DNA of 64,000 nt, from contig CM034607.1 in the NCBI GenBank assembly GCA_020091685.1, positions 27,012,145-27,076,144 of the forward strand. Direction: 5' to 3'. The notes under the pieces were generated by a model, which saw only the letters and a program-made list of their open reading frames with translations, ran no database searches and was not told the origin of the DNA. The stretch comes from Lutjanus erythropterus (Eukaryota; Chordata; Actinopteri; Lutjaniformes; Lutjanidae). Below are positions 48,331-58,830 of this stretch, piece by piece (positions within the stretch are counted from its first letter, which is position 1; each line of letters starts with the position of its first letter). Made by a program: the position numbers and the translations under genes.

Positions 48331-50385
48331 CAGCTTGCAATCACACGTTTCATCCTCTACACTGACGTTTATTCTTCATAATTAATACCGTGAGGGAAAT
48401 ACATTCTTATCGGGTTAAATGTAACATTTGTCAAATTAAACTTTATATCAAGTTGTGTGCAGACAGACACAACCTCACACCCTGTCTGACTGAGAATCCA
48501 ACTCTTTCCTTGAACTTCACACCTTCACAATGCCAGCACACTACTGCTGAGCTCAGCATCTGTCTGTCTGTGGAAACAGATGGGCCTCTGTGATTACATT
48601 CATTATAGAGCCTACACTTGCAGAGGGGACCAGTCATTTTTAACCTCTGTCTGTAGTCTGAATAAAAAAAATGGCATTCATTGGCGGATTCATCCTCACT
48701 GAGAAACAGGGGCAAAAAAATAAAAAGGGCACCAGTGTGCTAAAAGTTGCAATGCATTTATGATTAAAGAAAATCAAAAAATCAAAAAATCAATCCCTGG
48801 TTAGATTAAAAATGTGTGACTTAAAGTACAACAACTACACCTCTGTAATAAAAGCACACAGGGAACAACTAATTTCCTTGCCTATAAGGCACTGCATCAT
48901 GTTTTCTCACTCAAAAAGGCATTTTATCACATTTCTCCACTACAAGGGTATTTTACCATGAGTTTTCTACTGGAAGGGCATCCTAGGGGGCACTTTGTCA
49001 CTTTGTCTTAGACACTGAGCCACCTGAGAGTGTACTGTGCTGTGCGAAAAAGGATTATTTGGGGTTAAATTGAAAAAAAAAAAAAAAGAAAAAAAAAAAA
49101 AGTTTCTCATGATTTTGCCCATCAGTTCTGGACAAGCGCCTTTAATTCAGACAGAACCTTGTACTTCCACATTGATATTGGTCATCTGATAACAAAGCAG
49201 TCTTCATGACAATGAAGCAACTTCATCAACTGCAAAAGGACATTAAATATGGTTGAATATTATGGAAATACAATATAATTTGACCTTTTGTCAATTTAAA
49301 GTAGGCTTTTACTAAAAAATTCTCCCAAATAGTTTTGGCTCACCAAATTTTTCATAAAACGAGTCCTGTATATGTTGACAGTTGTGGTTAACATGCCTGT
49401 TAGCATTCACTGATTCCAGTGACCCACAAAGCTACAGTTGGTAACTTCTATGAAAAAACTATTGTCATATTTTCTGAAACTGCCACCATGTCCTGACAGT
49501 ATTACACGAGACAGATATGCTAAACAAAATCAGGTGCCTCTGGCTCCTCCTAGTGCTCCTAATGGCTTTGGCAAAGAGTCTACTGCACCTGAAAGAAAAC
49601 AGCCAGTCAGACCCAGCTTCCAAAACGTCTGTATTTCACTACCTGAGAATAAGACCTGCAACTCATCTAGAGCCCCTGGATGTGAGCACACAGAGCAGAG
49701 GACACAGGGGAGAAGAGAGAAAAAATGCGAAAGGTTGCATTTAGGGCCAGTGTTTGGTTTTTCTGTGCCAGGCCACTGTAGAAACATGAAGGCAAGCATC
49801 TGTGTTAAGATGAACAGCTCATTCTAAGGTCAGAAAAAACATAGGGATTCTTATTTTTAGCTGATTAAACACAGAATACATACTTAGAAATACGACATTA
49901 CATTTCTGCCGATAAGTATCCATGAGTTTTATACACTGGATCTTCAAAAAAGTTATGAAATGTGGTTGAAACCTCTGGTAATACAGTGTAATTGGACTTT
50001 GTGTTGAGTGTTTTTTTTTTAAATATACTGCCATGATGATGTAAACCAAACCAAAAGGTTCTCCAAAATAGTCTCGGCTTATCATATTTTTCCTAAATGA
50101 TTCCAGCATACATTGGCAATTCAAGTAATTGACATGTCATGCCTGCCTGCATGAGTGGTCCAAAGTTTATCAAATTCAGTTCATCATATTTACTGTATAC
50201 TGTATGTGGTTGTCTGCCAGCTGACCTCTGCCTGCACTTTGCACTTTGATGTCACAAACATGCAAATGAACAGCTATTAATCCGGAAATTTGTCCCATTT
50301 AGTCTCCCTTTGCCTTGTGAGTTGTTTATTCTGTGTTTTTCTGCTTTGCTCCAAATGGGGCCAAAGGAAGTTGTACCGAGTCAAA
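48331..50385. other. Non-genic DNA with A-rich tract and repeat
   Basis: An interrupted A tract lies at 49073-49101. The block 49430-49830 resembles a common fish dispersed repeat (CTCCTCCTAGTGCTCCTAAT), which explains its overlapping plus and minus open frames of 75-129 codons. No gene could be supported. Confidence 0.45.
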
Positions 50386-50664
50386 TTAAAAACTGTCATG
50401 CTGAGCCATTACATAATCACAACACCATGAATGATAGATTGCTTGTTTGTGTGGCCCTACTATATTACTGGTCTCCCACGTGGAGAATGAATCAATGGGT
50501 ATGTAGAAGCCGGGGGGGAGGCTGGGGGGGGCGGTGACGTGTTGGCTCACTCCCACTCTGGGCCCGTTCTTGTATTCATAAATGATGCGTGCCATCAGTT
50601 CTGAATGCCGGTGTCTGTGCCAGCTTTGTGCCCATTGTGCCGAAGGGTCTATCTGATCAACCAA
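50386..50664 (-). other. Unidentified 92-codon open frame, possibly a decayed coding fragment
   Basis: The minus-strand frame is open from an upstream stop near 50710 and includes RALLLSGFTKHLVDQI and, after the ATG at 50664, WAQSWHRHRHSELMARIIYE and GFYIPIDSFSTWE. The amino-acid composition looks more protein-like than other chance frames here, but I recognise no family. A possible acceptor (CACCTCCGTCAG) precedes it, but phase does not continue cleanly from the exon at 53324-53494. It could be a decayed transposon protein, a lost exon, or chance. Confidence 0.2.
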
Positions 50665-50859
50665 GTGCTTCGTGAAGCCAGAGAGCAGCAGAGCTCTGAC
50701 GGAGGTGAAGAATGTTCCCCGTCAGTTTAGACATGTCAGAATTACTGTGGTGTTAAACGTAAATCATTTTTATGTAGTGTGTATGTAGTGTGCCATTAAA
50801 CTCCAGTCAACAGTGATCAACTTCCAGTGGAGGAGAAAATATTCAGATCCTTTACTTAA

Positions 50860-51235
50860 AGGTCCAGTGTGTAAGATTTACGTGGATTTATTGGCAGAAT
50901 ATGGCAGACATGAAGTATAATATTCATAAGTATGTTTTTATTAGTGTATAATCACCTGAAAAATGAGCCCTTTATATCTAGAGAGGGTGTAGGTTCTCCT
51001 CCACAGAGGCCGTCTTTAAAGGACCAGTGTGTAGGATTTAGTGGCATGTAGCTGTGAGCTTGTGGATACAAACACCTCATCTCACCCTCCCCTTCCAAAC
51101 AGGTAGAAGAACCTGTGGTGGCTGCAAAATTCATGAATAATGCAAAAGGCCGGATTCTGGATGGATTAAGACAAAATCTGGCACAGACATTCATGGTTCC
51201 CAAATGATAGATGATCTTCTGACCTTTCCTGAGGC
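50860..51235. mobile_element. Tandem pair of TTAA-flanked MITE ends plus dispersed repeat
   Basis: TTAA (50856-50859) is followed by AGGTCCAGTGTGTAAGATTT, and TTAA (51016-51019) by AGGACCAGTGTGTAGGATTT, both in the same orientation. From 51160 the sequence TGGATGGATTAAGACAAAAT continues to TGACCTTTCCTGAGGCTGA; this last block recurs almost identically at 55611-55690. This is a mosaic of at least two insertions. Confidence 0.6.
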
Positions 51236-51408
51236 TGAGGCTTATCTTACAGTTTCATATTTGCTTTAAGTTGATAGGACAAAATATCATCTTCAACTTT
51301 TATTGTGAACATTTTACAATAAAAGTACTTCAAGTTGTTCCAATTTAACACAACAAAGTACACTAAAATGTCTTGGGATTAGCTATAAATCTAACGGAGG
51401 GATTGCTA

Positions 51409-51438
51409 AAAAAAAAAAAAAGACAAAAAAAAAAAAAC
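51409..51438. repeat. Interrupted poly(A) tract
   Basis: Two runs of A separated by GAC. No polyadenylation signal or gene body was found upstream on either strand, so a retroposed gene is not indicated. Confidence 0.7.
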
Positions 51439-51449
51439 ACTGAAAGGTA

Positions 51450-52350
51450 GAATTTTCAGGGTTGTTTGCAAACGCACCATTCAAAGTTGGCCCCTCCTCG
51501 TCAGCTCAACACAAAAGAGAGAGGGTGAGACAGAGTGAATTAATAGACCAAGCAGTGTTGGTAAGAACAAAACAGTGAATCAGAGAAATAAAATGTTATT
51601 CTGTTTCTGCACTGCCAACAGCCGTGGATAGAGCAATATGTTTTCGGGTTGTCCGTCAGACCATCCCATTCTCATGAACGAGATATCTTAAGAACACTTT
51701 GACAAATTTCTACAAAGTTAGCACAAATGTCTACTTGGACTCAAAAATAAGCTGATTAGATTTTGGTGTTTTAAAGGTTAAAGTTCGAGGTCGTTGTGAT
51801 CTCTTGTCTGTCCCAATCTCGTGATCAAAACATCCCTCTGGAGAGAATTTCATTACATCTGGCACAAACATCCTGTTGGACTCGAGGATAATCTGATTAG
51901 ATTCTAGGGGTCATTTGTTCCTGTGACCTCGTAAAACATATTTTTTGTAACTCAAGAATTCATACACTAATTTTGACAAAATTTCACACAGATGTCTAAT
52001 AGGATAAAATGATGAGGTGATGAGATTTTATAGCCAAAAGGTCAAAGGTCATCTTCACTGTGACATCACAGACCTCCTCTGTAAAAATAGTCTCTAAGTG
52101 AAGACAGCACGTTTCTCACCGGAAATTATTCACTGGAATCATATATGTCGATATAGTGAAAAAAAACATATGTGATACCTTTAATTAAATTCCTTCACAG
52201 TCAAAATGAGCGCCGTGTTGCCCAGGGCTACACACGACTGCCAAACAGGCTGAAGCTCAGAATCCAAAGCACAGCAAAACATGAGACATAAACTACAAGC
52301 AGAGGACAGGCTCTCTGCAGACACAGACACCACCACACACTTCTAGCGGG
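51450..52350. repeat. Dispersed repeat with internal degenerate tandem units
   Basis: The outer parts match 27300-27650 (AACAGTGAATCAGAGAAATA near 51570; GGGTCATAAGTGATG near 52345). Inside, from about 51675 to 52090, three to four diverged units of roughly 90-100 bp repeat a scheme: ACTTTGACAAATTT, CTACTTGGACTCAAAAATAA, CTGATTAGATTTTGG, then TTAAAGGTTAAAG or GTCAAAGGTCATCTTCACTG. The GGTCAAAGGTCA-like cores resemble nuclear-receptor half-sites. No coding capacity. Confidence 0.55.
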
Positions 52351-53323
52351 TCATAAGTGATGATTTTGAACAGTGGACTCCCAGATGGTTGTGGGAAATA
52401 AAATAACATAGTGTGGCAGGCAGCATGGAGAGAGATCCAGGAAACAGCTCGCAACAATTTCAGCCCCTTAAAGACATCTGACACGAGGGACAAACACTCA
52501 AACACTGTGAGTTTGGTAGCATTCCTGAACAGTTTCAGGCAAAAGTGAGGGTTGAGAACACCAGCCTGATTTTTCTGAGAGGTTGTGCCTTAAAAACGTT
52601 GAGAACCACAGATTTAAAAGGATCATATTTCTGTACAGGCTGTACATTGTTTTTATAGGAAAATTATGCATTTGCACTAATCATACAAAAAGCTGTAAAA
52701 GGGTTAAGTAAAACATTAAATATGTACTTAGTAAAGTATAATTCAAATATGATAAGTACACTGAGAAACCCACACCTTAAGTATATTTACTTTCACTTAA
52801 GTAAGTTGTCATTATTTTTACATAAAAGTCTTTACTTTGACATATAACTCATTATTTTGGCGTGGTTTTTCATTATATTGAGATATAACTCATTATTTTG
52901 AGATAAGTATATTTACATTTACCTGGGTAAAGATCAGTTTTATGAATCAACTACCTTTATAGCTACAAATAATTGACAAACTAAAATATTCTGCAAAAGA
53001 AACAGTCATTTTTCCTGCTCTCACTCATGCTGTATGGCCATTGAGCACCAGTGCAAAGTAAAATCATCACTACTAATTGAACTAAAATTGTTCAAATCAG
53101 CATGCATTTGAAACTGCACTGATATATAGAGACATCAGAATCTAATGGACAAACAAATTCAAAGAAGTCACTAGAAAAAATGGCAACAGAGAACATCTCT
53201 GTGGAGTTAAGTCACCCAAAGTTCAGAAACCGTCTTATTAAACCAAACCCAGTGGAGAAAAGTGGTCCTGTCATGGCAGGAAACGAGGCCTTTGATGACA
53301 AACGTTGGAGAAACATTCCTCAC
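52351..53323. other. Non-genic DNA downstream of the membrane-protein exon 3
   Basis: Imperfect repeats of ATAACTCATTATTTTG occur at 52845-52900. No further exon in frame with exon 3 could be identified. If the exon-3 donor is not used, the frame continues to a stop at 53207. Confidence 0.4.
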
Positions 53324-53494
53324 CTTCTGTGATGCCACTGCTGTCACAGTTTCCACCCTGACTTTCAGAGGTCGTCTCTTCCGTTTCCTCACAGCCGGAC
53401 ACGGTGGCTCCTGTCCAACGGCTGCAGACTCCTTCACCACAACTTCCTCTGACTGGACATGAGCAACTGGTTTCTCTTTGGGCTTTTTCTTTCT
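53324..53494 (-). CDS. Exon 3 of an unidentified single-pass membrane protein gene
   Basis: The 57-codon exon is bounded by acceptor GTCATTTCAG|AGAAAG and donor TCACAGAAG|GTGAGG, entered and left in phase 0. It encodes a very basic segment: RKKKPKEKP at the start, an acidic/neutral middle (SEEVVVKESAAVGQEPP) and AVRKRKRRPLKVRVE toward the end. The KRKRR cluster could act as a nuclear-localisation or phosphoinositide-binding patch, but no family is recognised. Phase and strand join it to exon 2 at 57683-57720. The next exon was not found. If the donor is skipped, 38 further codons are read before a stop at 53207, so this may be the last exon in some transcripts. Confidence 0.6.
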
Positions 53495-56400
53495 CTGAAA
53501 TGACACAGTGCTTGCAGTTATTTCATGTTATTATTACCCTGATCATCAGAGCAGAGGTGTCCCTGCGTCTGCATCAACTTTCAGCAGCTCCCTCTCTCAT
53601 ATACAGAGTTTTATTGGTAAAGATTTCAGTGTTGAGATTTAGCTACAACATGAGGCTCTCTGCCTAATTTAGGAACAAAAAACACAAAATAACTGTAACA
53701 TAACATCTGCCATCCATCATGGAACAAAATCCAGTTTTTATTTCCAAATTACGTCTTATTTTTTAAAAGTTTGCTGTGAGGAAAATCCACTCTCCAATTA
53801 AAGATCTCTCACCGTTGGAAAACAGCAGCTCTTGATATCTGGCATGTACTGACTGAGCTGAACAAAAGCTTCCTTATTCAGACGCCATTGATTGTGATTA
53901 CTGCTGTCAGGTAAACAAATGGGGTTTTGTTTTTCCTGCTGCTGAAATTCCCTGAAGAGGAATACAACTACATCAAATGAGTTTCTTTGCACCCAAGTGA
54001 AAAATCTTATAGTGTAGTTGAAGTTATGTCCTATGGAAGCCCACTTCTGAGATGAAAAAGAGACCTTTCAGTTGTTATATGATGTGAAACTTTCACAAAA
54101 TAATGAGTTTAGTTTTTGTCTAAACTACTGCACCTTTAAGACATAGTAGTGTGTGTTTATACAGTATTCTACTTTTGCTAAAATGAGATCCATAGTTCCC
54201 CATAGTTGTATACTTTGATATTTGGGTACTAATTTCAACACATAGTCTTTATCAAGACCAAAATAAGAACTGTGAAAGGGTTTGGACTGTCAAAACGTAG
54301 TGTTAGGTGCATGTAACCCAGATCAGTGAGGGGTTACATTACTGACATGCTTTTTGGAATAACTCTCTATCTATGATTTACCAGCCATACAGTCTGCCTT
54401 ATCTTGAATATAGTGCAACCTAATGATAACTTGCAGTTCTCAAAACACCAAAAAATAGTTGAAAAGCTCAACAGCAATGTCTGTTTCCAGAAAAACATGA
54501 CCCGATTACTCAGAATAACACTCAGACCTTGTCATAAGCTGCTTTCTTTCTGCAATAGAATCTCCTGGAACTACTTTCTTTCTACCAGTAAAAATATGTA
54601 TTTTTCATTTTGGGGAAATTGTCCCTTTAAGTGGGAAAAGTGACAAATTGTGGAGGGGAAAAAAAAGTGACCAAAAAAGGTTTGTGCTTAGGTCATTGCA
54701 CCATGCTGACAATGCAGCGCTGACGATGACGACGATGATTTTTGTCACCTTTTGCTCCTTGAACAAAGAGCCTCTTGTACTGTTTTTTTTAAATCAGTGT
54801 GCAGGCATCTTTGTCTATGAGACGGGATTCAAAACAGAGACTGACAGCCTGATAACTTATGGTCACTGCATTACGTTGGTTGCTGTGCGTAGCTCGGTTC
54901 TTCACACAGAGACCTCACATGTCTCTTTGTCCACGCTGGCTGCAGCAGGAGGAACTGGACCTTTGTTGGCATGTTGGTGCCACAGAGACAAAGGGCTTCA
55001 CTCATGGAGCCTTTTCAGAGAGCCTCTCAAACTTTATCACACACAATGACTGCACAGTGCTTCTCTTCTGCGTAACAACACTCATAACCACCGCCGTGCC
55101 AAAACACACTGAGTGCAGCCAGCACAGTTACACATCTCTCAGTATAACATGAGCCCACTTGCAGTATACTTAATAATGGAACTGCCGCATGATAAAGCTG
55201 CAGCTGCTTAGTGGTTATATTTATTACAGAGCATAGATTATATAGGAATTAAAAACGTCCTCTGCAGGAACGCTAGACGGGACAAGAGGAGGCTAAAGCT
55301 AAAGATGGCCCGTTATATGGGTGTATATACAGTAACTGCAGTAGATGCACCAGTGTTGCATGTAAAAGAAAAATGTACTTTGCATTTTGCTTCAGTCAAT
55401 GCCAGTTCCTCTTGTGTTTATAAAAACACTGTCGCTCACGCTGGAATCATTGAATGCATCACTTCCCTTTATTACTGAGACAGAACATCAGATGTAACAG
55501 CAGGATATACTGTTGGCTGGATCACTGCTGTGCTGCACAAGCCAGGAACACGAAGTTCCAAAATGTTTATAGCAGAGCGGCTCTCCCACACTAAAACACA
55601 ACAACTTCTGGATGGATTGAGACAAAATCTGGCACAGACATTCATGGTTCCCAAATGATAGGCGATCTTCTGACCTTTCCTGAGGCTGACATTTGTGGTT
55701 TTGACTGAAATGTTACAACAACTATGGGATTGCCAGTGAAAGATATTTGTATTTCCCCTCAGGATAATCAGCATAAACAGATATCTGCATATGAAAGCAG
55801 AAACTGTAGGTAAGGGACAAGACTTAGGCATTATATTGGAAGTGTTCTGGTTTCTGTTTGTAGTCCGAGTGATACTGACCAATCACATTTGAGCGGCTGC
55901 ATGCAGGTAAACAGTTTGTGTGGAGAGCAGAAGAGGCTGAACATACTGTTCAAAATGTGATCTCAGATGCTGTGGGCTACAACTGTCTGAGGATGATTTA
56001 GCTTTTTAAAATAAGTTGATTTGCATTCTGACATAACTGAATTGCTATATAGTCGTCAGGCAAGAGCTGATGGCTTACAAGACATGCCACCTGTCCGGTA
56101 TAACACAGGATTGTCCCTTATTGAAAAATAAAATGCACTGTCCCTTAATGAATCAATACAGGACACAATTTGTCCCTTCACATTCGTACATGTCTGTCAC
56201 TCAATGTCATTGCTCCCCTGATTATGGAGACTGAAACACGCTTTTTTTTTTTGCTTTAATGCAGACATGTTGAGCTCAGGTCATGGGGACATGAGCTAAA
56301 AAAAGAGAGAAGCTGTCCAAATACAGATCTAAATGACGGACAGACAGCCCACGAGTCCTCAGTCATGTCAGTGTGAGTTGCACATGGTAAACTGTGCAGT

Positions 56401-57682
56401 TTGTCATAGACTATTTTCTGTCACCTGTGGTGGACTGTCTGACTGTCCAAGTGCAACAGCAGAGGCCCAGAGGAGACATTTTGACAGATCAAACATTTTG
56501 ACCAGTGTCTATGATCGGATGTTTGGATCCTTAATGTAACTACTGCAACTGTGTGTTGCATGTTCAGAGTAACAGGACTTAAAAAGCACAAAGTGGTGCA
56601 AAGAATTTACCAGAATGCAGAAAATAAAAAGTTTGACACTCATTATATCACGAGGGAGGATCTCCAGACCCCCTGCTTGATTTGTGTCCACATGCCAGGT
56701 GTCGCTGTCAAGCTGTCCCTTATTTTTACACATTGAAGGTGGCAACCTTACCTGAGACTACAGGATGAATTGGAACCACTTTGGTTATTTCCTTACATTT
56801 TTATATATTTTTTTATTTTTTATCATTCAGTACCTCCAAATCTGGCATCCCTATCAGCCTCAGTTGTACTTTAGTGCTAATAGACCTTTATCACAGCAGC
56901 CATTTTGACGTGAAACTGTAGAATAAACGCACGTGATACAATTTGAATTAATAGTCTGTTCCATTCAGGTCAAACAGAGTCAGGGTGCTGTTGTCGTGCA
57001 TGTTGGCTCACTGGAAAGACTCTCCTACACTTAATGGAATGAGACCTTAATTATCATCATTGGTAAGAACTGTGTTTACTATTTTATATCAATATGACTG
57101 CCAGGAAAAAAGGTTTATTAGCAGATGTTACCATGCTGACACACAAAACTACAATGGCTGACATAATAAACATTACACCTGCTAAATTTTTGACAGACTT
57201 CAGATGAAACCTTGATAAAATCCACCAATACAGCCTCTTCCATGTATTATGGCACACAAGCATGGCTTTAAAAATTGTAATTAAACTACTAACATTCTGC
57301 ATAATGTTGGAGTGATGATGTGGCATGGTTTAAAATAGCTTCACAAATTAGTAGAGACATTGCATAATCATGTCATTAATGTCAATTAACAATGGTTCAG
57401 CACACAGAGTAAGTAACAATGAACTTGTCAAGCCTGCTGGTTTTGTGTGGCCCTCTCATCTGCAGGCTGTTGGGATGCCATTGAGGAAAGTGCAAGTTAA
57501 TGAGGACCTCTGAAGTCTGAAGTAGGCATTACAATATGATGAAAAAGAACTAAACTGCACTATGAGAACTACATCGTGATTGTACATGACTGTAAGACAC
57601 AGAGTGGTTATTTTGGGTGCGAATGAGGAACTTGTTTCTAAAATACAGAACAAAACTGCTCCTATTAGACAGATTATCTCAC
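53495..57682. other. Large intron between exons 2 and 3 of the membrane-protein gene
   Basis: Repeats include a foldback-type arm at 54400-54630 (GCTCAACAGCAATGTCTGTT; AAAATATGTATTTTTCATTT) and a copy of the 51160-51235 block at 55611-55690 (TGGATTGAGACAAAATCTGG). The plus-strand frame at 54648-55049 (133 codons) overlaps another frame and has no recognisable domain. No intermediate exon was found. Confidence 0.45.
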
Positions 57683-57720
57683 CTGAGTCGGGGCTTTTGA
57701 TTTGGAGTGCTTTACCATCA
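57683..57720 (-). CDS. Exon 2 of the unidentified membrane-protein gene
   Basis: A 38-base exon with a strong acceptor (TTTTTCTTCTTGCAG|TGATGG) and donor (ACTCAG|GTGAGA). It enters in phase 1 and leaves in phase 0. Joined to exon 1 the split codon is GTG (Val), followed by MVKHSKSKAPTQ, then exon 3. The phase agreement on both sides is the main support; the basic composition continues the tail after the membrane segment. Confidence 0.55.
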
Positions 57721-58348
57721 CTGCAAGAAGAAAAAACACACAATCATATATAACTTTGGATGGCTCAGTCATATAATTTCAAGTACTAGTGACATTGCAT
57801 TAAAACATGTATAGTGCTGCAGAGATGACAGAGAGGTGCTGAGTCACTGTTCACTGCAAGTATCCACATGTTGCATGCACGTTTCCATGACTATGCAAAT
57901 CCCTGCAGCTTGTTTGTCGCATCATGTCAAGTTTATAACATGTCATTATGCTCACATGCTAGAGTGTGGTAGTTTCACATTCTTAGTCAGATGGAAAAGT
58001 ATGCCTGTGATGGCTCACAGTAATGTCCCTAAGAATAAACATATTTCATTGCACAAATAAGTATGAAAGACCCATTGTGTCCTCTCACATGGGTAAACCA
58101 GAACAACTCCAACCACAAAACGGAGTCAGAGCCAACACGAGCTGGCAGTTTCTGGAAAATGTGGAGTCTTGGAGAGGAAACGCTAACATTTTACAATTAC
58201 CGGATTTTGGAAAAAAAAAAAGAAGCATTTCCACTGAGTGTTCCTCCTAGTAAAACTGACGTTAAAACTTCACAGTAAGCAGCATTGTGAGCCTATCACA
58301 GGCCTCCACACACCCACACAGAGGGGGGGGAAGTAGGGGCACACCTAC

Positions 58349-58508
58349 CCGCCAGGTATCTCTCCAGGGAGGGCGAGGAGCTCTGGTTCCAACTGTAGCA
58401 GCAGAAGAAGAAGAGCCAGACCAGGAGCGTGGCCAGCACCAGGGCGAGGACCCAGAGGAGCCGGGCCACAGCTGGGTTGGTGACAGCCCAGGCTGTCAGG
58501 ATATCCAT
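58349..58508 (-). CDS. First coding exon of an unidentified single-pass membrane protein
   Basis: The ATG at 58508 opens 53 codons plus one base, ending at donor CTGGCGG|GTAGGT. Residues 17-38 (LLWVLALVLATLLVWLFFFC region) form one strong hydrophobic segment. A 16-residue N-terminus precedes it, and the following part leads into a Lys/Arg-rich tail, which predicts N-outside/C-cytoplasmic topology. Codon use is GC-rich and contrasts with the flanking AT-rich DNA, which supports real coding. I do not recognise the family. The phase-1 end is the same as in plectin first exons, and mammalian plectin 1b also begins with a hydrophobic anchor, so splicing to plectin is an alternative; the exons at 57.7 and 53.3 kb argue for a separate gene. 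Confidence 0.7.
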
Positions 58509-58830
58509 GCTGAAGACTGCTCGTCACCGCCGGTAGAGCCTCACTGTCTTAGTCTCAGTGTGATTCCCAGAGTGTGCGTGCAGCACAGCTCATGAATGGG
58601 TTGTAGCAGTGGGCCGGTTTGTGTCCTCTCGGGGCAGCCACAGTGCCTGCAGCAGCAGGAAGAAGAAGCAGCAGCCAGAGCAACGGCAACCACAGATGGA
58701 TACCAGCTGTTCCAGAAGGAGCCCTGCACAGACCTCAGCCCACGTCAGCTCTCAGTGTGTGTGTAAGCGTGTGTGTATTAGCTCGTGCATGTGTCTGTTG
58801 TGTTTTACTGAGTCCTGGAAAAGTGTGAGC
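58509..58830 (-). promoter_or_regulatory. 5' UTR and promoter region of the membrane-protein gene
   Basis: GC-rich sequence upstream of the ATG, with CAG/AAG-rich repeats near 58645-58680 (plus strand). The minus strand has an upstream ATG frame (58729-58541, 62 codons) that ends before the main ATG and could act as an upstream ORF. The plus-strand 168-codon frame at 58609-59115 is antisense here and starts inside this UTR; I regard it as chance. Confidence 0.4.
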
